Positions 1-11,500 of a DNA stretch of 64,000 nt are shown here, one piece after another. How positions within the stretch are numbered: position 1 is the first letter of the stretch; each line of letters opens with the position of its first letter. Origin of the DNA: Nansenia antarctica (taxonomy: Eukaryota > Chordata > Actinopteri > Argentiniformes > Microstomatidae). A program made the translations under genes and the position numbers. The stretch covers positions 33,721,328 to 33,785,327 of the forward strand of contig OZ022339.1 of assembly GCA_963989245.1 (NCBI GenBank). The letters run 5' to 3'. The notes under the pieces are model-generated. The model was not told where the DNA came from. It saw nothing but the letters and a program-made list of their open reading frames with translations, and did not search any database.

Positions 1-602
1 CATTTTCTTTATTCACATTGCAAAGTAACACTGCAAAAGATTGGTTGTTTAATGTTGAATCCAGCCAACATTTCAGTGAGGTCTATGAAACCACAGCTCT
101 AATCGATGTATCCTTATCATCATCTGTCGGATAATAGTTTACAATGCAGAGTGTTCACTCCTTGATATGCCATGTCACCCCCATGCAGATAGGATTATAT
201 CTTAAGAAATATGACGTAACACAATGTGAAAAATGAGTGACACTTTCTAAGAAGAGTATGAGGTGACCATACGTTACATATCTGCTGCTCCGATCTTTTG
301 ATATTATTCAGAAGCGGTACTTGACGTTCCCACTCTGAGGAGAGCACGTCGACTCTCAGACTAGCAATGCCTCCTGTAATTCCTCAAACCTTTCTCTCTC
401 CCTGTTATTCAAACTGCCCGAAAAACAAAAGAGTCAATGAGACCAACAAGCCAATGGGACAGCTTTGTCAGCGTAACCCTCCTCTGACTATGGCCAAGGC
501 ACTCCGTCTACAGGGGTGACCTTGATTGGAAGAAAAGGATGTGCTCGCTTGCACAGAACCTCTCATCATACATGTGGTAGGACAGGAACAGTTAGATCTT
601 GC
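1..602 (-). other. nek9: Probable 3' untranslated region of NEK9
   Basis: The NEK9 stop codon is at 603-605 on the minus strand, so this stretch would be transcribed as 3' UTR. An AATAAA signal read on the minus strand lies at 8-13, close to the window edge. I see no further coding exon or recognisable repeat here. The UTR assignment is inferred from position and the single poly(A) signal. Confidence 0.6.
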
Positions 603-3600
603 TCACGGATTTGTCCCGGCAGATCTGTTCCCTTGGTTAATGGATCCTGATCCTCCTCCTCCTGACCCTCCTCCTCCCACAGGCCTATGGCCGGACTGGT
701 GGCTTCTGTCATTTTCAGATCCTGCTTGCTGAAGGGTGAGTCGATCAATTGCTGTCCAGAGTCTCTGGTTCTCATTGAGCTGGTCATTGAACTGTCGTCA
801 AAGGAGAGAACAAAACACGTAATGACTCGCAGGGTTTAGAACAGGTGACAGAGAAGTCTACAGTATGATGAGTAAAGCTTACCTGCTTCTGTAACGACTG
901 GATCATCGCCTCTTGACGATTGACCGTCTCTCGCAACTGTAAAAAGTAGTAACCAAAGTAGCATCAATCTGTAGGCAGCAGCTGTGACATTGACACAGGC
1001 ATTCGTTGTAACTAATCTAATTATTACCATTGCAGGCCTACCGCTGGTCTTAGCAATTACAAGTCATTTCTGTACCATAAAATGAAGTGTAATCGTCTAG
1101 ATTGTTATTGATAGGTCTCAAGCTGTTACAGAATGTGGGTGTATGTGTGTGTGTGTGTGAGCAACACACCTGCACTATGTCGCTACTCGCTCTGCAGCAA
1201 GCCGCCCCCTCCCCTTTCTTGCAGGCTCCTGTGTCCAAACCATTGACCTTCTCACAGCCCATACGCGCAGTCTGAAGAACACACAACAACGCAGGCTAGT
1301 TAGCTTGAGACATTAACCACCAAAGGATGTTTAAGTGTAGACTAGAGGCTCTGTCATGGCAATCGGCATATTGGAATGTCTGGATGGATCCGTCCAGAAT
1401 GCTAGAATCGGCATAGCAAGGGCGTTCGAAGGACCTGACGATGACGTCACCCAGACATATTTTGACCGCCCGGACAGTATTTGCCATGACAGCTCCACAC
1501 ACTTGTTCATCATAATAATGGATCCATTAAATTCCATATTCATTTTAAGATTCTCCTTCTCACCATTAAGGCTCTCCATAACCTAGCACCTTCATACCCC
1601 TCTGAACTCCTTCTTACTCACACTCCCTCCCGTAGTCTCAGATCCTCCTCTGCCAACCAACTTGTCATACCTTCTGCCCGCCTGACTACTATGGGATCTA
1701 GAGCCTTTAGCCGTTCTGCTCCCCGCCTCTGGAACTCTCTGCCACCTAACATACATAATATTGACACTCTCTCCACTTTCAAATCAAGTCTTAAAACACA
1801 CCTTTTCACAATGGCATATTTGGTTTGTTCTGCTGCATTTTGTTTGTTGTTATATCTGACTTTGCTGTTTTAATCTGACTTTGCTTTGTTGATTTTATAC
1901 GGTTTTGATATGTGGTTTTAATTATGTCTTGTAAGGTGTCCTTGAGAGCCTCGGCACCCAAATAAAAAGTATTATTATTATTATTTATTTATTTAGTGGT
2001 TACCGAGAGGCCTCTCCCCGTGGCAGCTGCGGCGGCCGCTGCCTTCAGCTCCTGCAGCTCCTCGTAGGGCAGCGTGACGCTCTCTGGGAAGGCAGAGGAC
2101 GGGGGGTCGGACCTGGAGCTACGGCAGTTGTCTGGCATGGGGATGAACTCTGCGTCCTGGAGCTCCTGGTAGGGAGAGAGTGGAGAGAGAGAGAGAGACA
2201 AACACATTCAGTGGCCATAACACTTTTGCTTTGGTTCTGAATAATATATTAGATTAGATTCAACTGTATTGTCATTGCAGAGTAAGTACAAGTACCAGAC
2301 AATGAAATGCAGTAAAAATAATAAATATATGTTATTTAGCTGACACTTTTTAGTGACTTACATTGCAATGAGTGCATACATTTCAGTATATCAAAGTCAA
2401 AGTCAAAGTCAGCTTTATTGTCAATCCAATATATGTACAGACATACAGAGGGCTGAAATTGCATTTCCCTCTCATCCACGATGCATAGCAAACAAAAACA
2501 ATAAATAACAATCTAATACGACAGGATAAAAAATAACTACGGTATATATACAAAAAAATACTAGATAAAAGATTTGAAGTGTGCGGTACAATGTACAGGG
2601 GTGGAATACAATATGAACAATGACAATAGTGCAATAGTGGTCATTGGCTCAGTATAATAGAGTAAAGTGGCTAAAGTACGTAAATGTATGTACAGGTATG
2701 CTTGTATCAGGGTTTCCGTTAGAAAAAATTGCCGCCGGACATCGTGTCCGGGAAGATTTCGATTTACCGGACAAACGTGATATATTCCGGTCATCATATT
2801 AAAATATAAGATTTTTTTTTTTTTCTAAATCATATTAAAAAAAAACCAACATCTAATATAGCTGTTTGTCGCGGTGATTACTGTTGTGTAGCGGCCTATA
2901 TATGCCATTTAATGTCTATTTCTCATCCGATACGATTAGATGCGAGCTATATAATATATAATAATATAACATGATTGGCATGCGCGCTATGCCATTATGT
3001 CCAGCGCTGAACGGGCGCCTCACTGGGAACTGAACAGACAGCATCGATCAATGAACCATTGAAACTAGTTGGTACTATCAGTCCTTCATCACAACCACTG
3101 TCATGAGGCAAAAAAGAACACAACTTAGCTACTAGTCAGTTTTCAATCAATTTCTGTGGTCAAAGCCAGCCTGGTCATTAACACAAGGCTGGATGGTCTA
3201 ACAGTCTTAAAGCTCCTCATGTTGTGTTTGTTTATGCAGCTTAGGGTAAGTCTCTCATCCTCACAGCCCTGTCCTCTTTCCTCTCTCCCCTTTGTCCTGA
3301 ACTAATAAAAACAAAAAGAACATGAAGCAGAAAGATACAGAGAGAAATAAAGAAGATTTGGTTGTCGCTCCTCCTCCTCCACATTACGTTAACTGAAGTT
3401 TGTTAAATTGTTTGGGATTAATGTGAGTTTTCTATTTTCTCTTTCCAGTTTTACCCTTTTTTTAATCAATAAAACAACGTCATTTCTATAACCAGGTCTC
3501 GCTGGTTGGGAAGGCATTTCGTTTAGCTGCCTGTTAAATCATACTTAATCGGACTCGGGAGTATGACAATGAGGAGAACATAACTGTTTATTGAGAAACA

Positions 3601-5290
3601 ATAGGCAGGCTGGGATACGTATATAAAGAAATACCACAATGTCTAGATGTATAACATTTTATTGAACAGTGCAAGCATGTAGGCTTCTGGCGTGACATCG
3701 TACCCCTAACGTTCTTAGGGCTTGTTTGAAAAGCTTAGACTGAAAGTTAGTGCCCTGGTCAGATTGTATAACAAGAGGAAGACCGAATGTGGAAAAAAAC
3801 GTTGTTAAAGCTTTCACCACTGAGCTGGCTGATATGTTACGCAACGGAACAGCTTCGGGAAAACGAGTAGCAGCGCACATAATAGTGAGCAAATACTGAC
3901 TTCCACTTTTAGTCCTAGGCAAAGGTCCAACACAATCAATTATTACACGTTCAAATGGCTCCCCTATAGCAGGAATGGGATGCAATGGTGCGGGTGGAAT
4001 GGATTGATTAGGCTTACCCGCCATCTGACAAGTATGGCAACAGCGGCAGTGCTTGGCAACATCCGCCTTCAGTCCGGGCCAAAATAAATGTTTCAATATC
4101 AGCTGATAAGTTTTAGTTATACCTAAATGTCCTGACCACTGGCTCTCATGTGCTACAGATAACACCTGTTGTCTATAACCCACAGGCACAACCACTTGTT
4201 TTACAGTATTCCACTCACAACCATTTGCATTAGGAGGAGACCATTTACGCATTAATATCCCATCGTTAAGGAAATAAACTACGTTGCCCCCTATTTCAGA
4301 TTCCTCACTAGCTGCATGTAAAAAACATTTGTTTAATGACTGATCAGCTACTTGAGCGACACGCAATCGCTCGCCGGTTACAGGCAGAGATAGGCTGTCA
4401 GCGGATGGTATGGTAGGACTCGGGGAGGATGGTAACTCTACCACTTTCTCCCTGGGAGAAGCTGAAACAATCGGGTTCTCATCCCTTTCAGAAAAGGCTT
4501 GCATAATCACACTATCACAGAGAGAAACATCGCTATCCTCCTCTCTGCCTCGACTCGATTGTGCACGAGTTATAGCGCACACCGGAAACAACCGCTGTTT
4601 CGCATAGGCAGCCTACACATTAGGAGTCATCATCATGCCGGTGTCAAATCATATCATAATAAAAGAAATACATAGCCTATATATTCGTCTTTTTTAAAAT
4701 AGAAGGAATCAGAATGTGAACTTTAGCGAATTGTATTCAAATTGTGCTTAGAGGGAATTATTTTCACCGGACATTTATGTCCGACGAGTTTTCAATTTGT
4801 CGGACTTCAACAAATTTTACCGGACAAAGACCGGTAATTACCGGTTAACGGAAACCCTGGCTTGTATGTATGTATGCATGAAGTGAGATTGTTCTTAGTC
4901 CCAAGTCAGTGGGGGCAGAGTAGTGGGGGGGGCGGAGTCAGCGGGAATCGAACACACAACCTAAGCGTTGTTGTGCTCTACCAAATTGAACCACAGAGGA
5001 CCACTTCTTTGTGTGTTGGTGCACCGACCTGCCGCAGCCAGAAGGGGCAGGAGCTGGCGCCGGTCTGGTTCTCCAGGGACAGGATGGGCGTCTCCAGACG
5101 GCACTCTGTGTCGGCCTCCACCGTGCCGCCCAGGCCCCGGTCACGCAGCTCCGTCTCTGAGCCTGGCTCCATCGCCAGGTCCACCGTGGCAGTAGAGCAC
5201 TGGCCTACTGAAACAGAGACAGACAGACACAGAGACAGACAGACAGACACACACAGAGACAGACACACAGAGAGACACACACACAGAGAG

Positions 5291-5321
<31 letters not shown>

Positions 5322-5589
5322 TACACACACACACAGAGAGAGACAGACAGAGACACAGACAGACAGACACAGAGAGAGACAGACAGTCACACACACACAC
5401 ACACACACAGAGAGACACAGACAGACAGACAGACACACACACACGCACACACAGAGAGACAGACAGACACACACAGACACAGACAGACATAGACACAGAG
5501 ACAGACAGACAGACACACACAGAGATACAGACACAGACAGACATACACACAGAGACACAGACAGACATACAGACAGACACACAGAGACA

Positions 5590-5632
<43 letters not shown>

Positions 5633-5645
5633 ACAGACACACAGA

Positions 5646-5702
<57 letters not shown>

Positions 5703-6540
5703 ACAGACATACAGAGACAGACACACACACACACACACACACAGACACAGACACAGACACAGACACAGACGGGTCAGTATACAGTACCAAATTGGCACCG
5801 ACCATGACACCATTTTCTTTCCTTTTCCAGGAGGAGTAACCATTGTGATTTTACTCACCACTAGCAACCGAAAGTCCACTGCTGTTGGACCGGATGGTCT
5901 TAGAGTTGAGGACCTTCTCTGTGAAACAGAAAAATGAATCCCAGTTTTAATTGTTTGGTCCCCAATTTACATGAATATCTCTATAAGTGATGTACAGCAT
6001 AAGCCAGTGGTTCTCAAACCTCATTCAACTAATCATAATTACTTTGTACTTGATTAGTACTTGATTAGTTGAATCAGGTGTGCTGGTGGTGGTGGAATAG
6101 CAGCTGGGGGTCCCAGAGGAGAGGTTTGAGAACCACTGGCTTAAGTGGTTAGTGACTGACCCATGATCAGGATGGTGTGCCAGCCGCGACAGGAGAGGTC
6201 CGGCACGTGGTGGAGGGAGCCGAAGATGGGCCGGGGCAGGGCCGGGCAGACCTCCGACCCGAAGCCCTTATCAGCGGGCATCCCCAGGCGCCCGTTCCCC
6301 GCATTCCCCCAGGCGAAGATCTGGTTGTCTGGAAAGGAAAGGGAAAATAAAAAATCTCATTGAAATAAATCACTGACCCAGAACACAACAAAAGTACATC
6401 CTCCTTACAGAACCAGAAATAGCACACGCATTGTTTGACACCCGACTTCCCGGTTTCACCAGTTGCTGTCACATATACAAATAACAGCAATTTCAGCAGA
6501 GACAGGCTTAGCGGTGTTCAGTGTCTAACTAACCCTGTGT

Positions 6541-6590
<50 letters not shown>

Positions 6591-6614
6591 TATAACTACG
6601 GTAACCCTGTGTGG

Positions 6615-6666
<52 letters not shown>

Positions 6667-6705
6667 TAGATAGATAGATAGATAGATATAACTAACCCTG
6701 TGTGG

Positions 6706-6741
<36 letters not shown>

Positions 6742-6818
6742 TAGAGAGATATAACTAACCCTGCGTGGCTGCGATGGTGAAGCCATCTCCACATAGATAG
6801 ATATAACTAACCCTGTGT

Positions 6819-6860
<42 letters not shown>

Positions 6861-8556
6861 GAGATAGATAGATAGGCAGACAGACAGACAGACAGACAGA
6901 CAGAACCAACCCTGTGTGGCAGCGATGGTGAAGCCATCTCCACAGGACACCTTGGTGACCACCTTGCCCCCGAAAGCCCCCAACAGCATCTGGACACCCT
7001 GGTGCTTCTTGAAGTCCTTCACCCCCAGCTGCCCATACTTGTTACACCCAAAGGTCATCAGCCGCCCGCGCTCTGAAAGGTCAAAGGTCAAAGTTCAAAG
7101 TTGAAACCATATTCCGAAGCATGATGATCCTATTCGTACTGTTACTGAATGGTAGATATCAGGGAGAGAGTTCTGATGTCAGTACCGTCAATGGCAGCAG
7201 TGTGAGTCTTCCCAGGGCTGATGATGTGGATCTTGTACCTGGCCAGCTGCTTGACCAGGGTGAGGGTGGTGGTGTACGGGATCCCCTCATACCCCTGATG
7301 TTGGAGGAAGAGAAGATGCATGGATGGATGGATGGAAGGATGGATAGATAGGTAGAGAGATAGGTAGGTAGGTAGGTAGATAGATAGAGATAGATAGATA
7401 CTTTATTGGTCTCCAAGGGGAAATTAAGCAGTTACAGCAGCTCATATCACAAACAACAAAACAACAAAATAAAGTGAATAGATACAATAGAAAGATAGAA
7501 TAAAAATAGACATTTGAAACATTATATACAGTAACAAAAGTCCAGTATGATTTAACATCCCCCCCAGCCTCACCCCGAACAACTTAAAGGCACGACCATT
7601 ATTGATTATTGTCATTGTTTTGGAATGCTCTGACAGGAAACCTTTTTTGTGTGGATCCAGTGTGTGTTACCGACCTCTCCAGGGTAGTGTTTGAGCCCGG
7701 TGATTTCCTGGTTCAGACCCAGCTTGTTCAGGTCGTTGTTCCCGCAGGCGAGCACCCTTCCCGCCTCCGTCAGGAAGAAGGTCCCGTCACAGCCACAGCT
7801 CACAGACGAGATGACGGCTCCTTTAGGCAGCTCCACCTACGCACACAAAGCAACATTTGTCACAAACCCGAAGGTAGTGGCAAAAAAGGGAGTCCACACA
7901 TGTGTTTAAATTAGACAACTTAAGTTTTATTATACTAATTAAGCAAATTAAACTAAATAATAGGGATGTCCCGATCCGATACTGAGATCGGATATCGACC
8001 CGATATTGGTCCTGAATGCTGGATCGGAGATCGGACCAGAAAAAAAAAAGGCTCCGATCCGATCCTACTGTCATCCGCAGTCAAACTTATGTGTATAAGC
8101 GATGAGGGAATAAAAGCAGTGAACAGAAACACGTGTCGCAGAAATGCTTCACGCAAGTCCTATATGCGCTTAAAATGCGCATAGCGCTTCACGCGAGTCC
8201 TATATGCGCTTAAAATGCGCATAGCGCTGCGCTGTGTGCTTCCGGTTTCATTACAAAGAGGTTAACCCTATGTGCCTGACGTCTAACAACATTCAAATTA
8301 CTCTAACTTCATATTTTTTCGGATTTCAATGTATGACACATCATTTGAAAGCTTATGATCCGTAGTTCCAATCCACAACACGTCGCATTTGTTGCTTTAA
8401 TAAAGGCTGGCAGTCTTTAATTTAACTGTTGTTGGTGTGGACTATATACTGGGGAGGTATTTGAATGAATGAATGAATGAATGGTCTTTATTGTCATTGC
8501 TACAGTACAGGTACCAAACAACGAAATTTAGGAGGGGTGGCTCCCCTGGTGTTAGG

Positions 8557-8588
<32 letters not shown>

Positions 8589-11500
8589 CAGGGGTCAAAA
8601 AATGTATACAAATATCGGATCGGTATCGGTATCGCCGATACCCGAAGCCCAGGTATCGGTATCGGTATCGGTAGTGAAAAAGTGGGATCGGGACATCCCT
8701 ACTAAATAACATATGTATATAAGAATATGGATAAGAATCAGTAAATGGTAAATGATAAATGGACTCCACTTATATAGCACCTTTATCCAAAGCGCTTTAC
8801 AACAGCCTCTCATTCACCCTTTCACACACACATTCACACACCAATGGTGGCAAGCTACCATGCAAGGCGCTGGCCCGCTCACTGGGAGCAATTTGGGGTT
8901 CAGTGTCTTGCCCAAGTACACTTCGACATGTGGCCAGCCAGGGCTCGAACCGCCGATCTGCCAACCTTGTGATCATTAGACGGCGGCTCTACCTCCTGCG
9001 CCACAATCGCCCCAAAGTAGTGTATGCCATGAGTGAATGAGTGTAAAATGTATGTTGTATGTGTAAGGGGTGTATGTATGTAGTGTCAAAATAGGAGGCC
9101 CAAAACTTAGGTAACCCAAGACCTCACCAAACCTTAGAAGGAAGAAAGGTAAGTGGAAGAGAGACTGAGTTGAGGATACACCCACAATATATATCCTCAG
9201 CTCCCCAAACCCAGGTAACACTAGTTAGGCTGATGACCTACCCACTCGGCCAAGGTTCCCAAAGGAAACAGCAACAGCCAACAGGCAGGCAGAGTGGGAG
9301 GCGTCGCACATACATGACAATTATCACATAATTTATCAGCCTTGAGCGTTCTGTATTCAAGTTCTTGCTAGTTTTCCTCATGAGCACAATTTAAGATTTT
9401 ATGGGATTCTGTGGTGAGAACACGGCGACAGGATCTTACTTGCATAGGAGATGAGAAGTCATCCTCACATTCCAGGCCGAGACGCCCTGTGTGAGAACAA
9501 AAAGTATATCATTCATTACAGTTAACAGAGAGGAATTAATATGGAATTAACTACATTCTGATGAGGAAATTGATTTCTGTCCTCATACCAAAAAAGGGAA
9601 ATAAACATGTCCTTGTCACTAGCTCCACCTGCTGGCTAAGATTGGCAGGACAATGACAATGGCAAAAAATGTGTCACGTTCTAATGCTTTGGTCCGCATA
9701 TCGGGATCTAATGTAATGATCAGACTTTTCTTTCGAAAAATGTGAATACATTTCTGAGTTGTTGAAAATCAATGACATACTCGCTAGTCAACTAACACAG
9801 CTTGTTTTGTGAGCCTGCTAACATTATAGTTAACTAGGTAGCAGTGGGGAATTACTCACCCAATCCATTTTGTTGCAGTATTTTCGCCTGACTAGCGAGT
9901 TTGTGTTGTGATTCTCAACAACGTTGAAACGTAGTTCCGTGTTTCAAAAGAAAAGTCGGAACATTTTGATTGGTTGCCGATACGCGGAACAAAAGACTAG
10001 TACATACATACGTACCATGCTCTCCACAGCCCCAGGAGAAGATGTCTCCACTCTGGGTCAGAACCACCACGTGGTTGTCCCCACAGGACACCTGCCGCAC
10101 GGGCCGCTCCTCAAAAAACTCCAGCAGCACAGGCTTCAGGACCTCCATCCCCATCTCGTTCTCCACGCCGATGCAGCCGTAGTAGTCCGACCCAAACATG
10201 TACATCTGGTCCTCGTCTGGGACAGAAGAACATGCCAGAATTTTATCATATTTCGTGTCCCTTGGTCTGTTATATATTAGGTTTTATTCTCCAATTTTGT
10301 TCATACGTTGTACTGGTGTGCTATCTTGGCCAGGTCTCCCTCGAAAAAGTGATTTTAATCCTGGTTAATGAAGATTAAATTAAAAAACATTAAAAAGAAA
10401 GAAAGAAAGAAAGAAAGAAGCACGGTCAGTTAAACCAAACCTGTTCTGCTACCCCTCACCCCTACTACCCCCTACTATCCCCTACTACCCCCTACTAACC
10501 CCTACTACCCCCTACTATCCCCTAACCCCTACTAACCCCTAACTCCTACTAACCCCTACCCACCTCTACTAACCCCTAACCCCTACTACCCCCTACTAAC
10601 CCCTAACCCCTACCAACCCCTACTACGCCCCCCAGCTAATTATGCTGTTGATCTGGGGTCTGGAGTTTCATCTTCTTCTAGCCTTCAGGGAGTCTATATT
10701 GTCCTATTGTAAGCCTTTACATTTACATGTTTTGCCATTTAGCAGACGCTTTTATCTAAAGCGACTTACAATAACAACGTAAATATGTCTAAAGTAAGTG
10801 AATCATCTATACATCGTTCCTCAAAGAAAGAAATCGGCGGTTGGACCCGGGGTCATTGGCAGTCAGTCACTGTGCTAGAAATCCAGCCGTACAGAAACAA
10901 CCGTTCGGACCACCAGCAGCTCATCCAGGGTTAGGGTTAGGCTCCACACAGACAGCTCTCTCACCAGTGATGCAGGCGGTGAAGTCAGCCCCACAGGCCA
11001 CCTGGCGGACGGCCTTGCCCTGGAGCCTCTCCACCTTGCGGGGCTGACGGTACGAGGCCTGGTCCGCATGGCCCAACTGGCCCACCATCTTGGCCCCGCC
11101 TTGGACACTCTGATAAGGAAGGGAGGGTGAGGTGATTCAGAACACATGTTGATTGGTTAAGTCATATGTGCCAGCAGCTGGTGAAACTGGGGGAACAAGT
11201 TGCCAACCAATTCAGACTTTTATTCTGAAAACGTTGTTGAAAATCAATGGCACACTCGCTAGTCTAACCAAAACATTGCAATGCAATGGAGTAATCCCCA
11301 CTACTCTACACTAACTAGGTATTAGGTGCTAGGTGCATTGAAATGTTTTGACTTGACTAGCGAGTGCGTCATTGATTTTCAACAACGTTGAACGGTCCGT
11401 CGGTTGGGAGAGTTATTCATGGTTTCACCAGCTGCGGTCACATACTAGGACAACCTGCCTTTATTGTTGTAACTTTATAGGTTACATTTATATATACATG

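Noticed and set aside
3659..4591. Active retrotransposon or a functional host integrase-derived gene
   Set aside because: The frame ends before the third catalytic position and lacks LTRs, reverse transcriptase and flanking exons; treated as a truncated fragment.
5211..5879. Long Thr-His / Cys-Val-rich open frames on both strands
   Set aside because: They are translations of CA/CAGA repeats, open in several frames at once; no start, splice or domain evidence.
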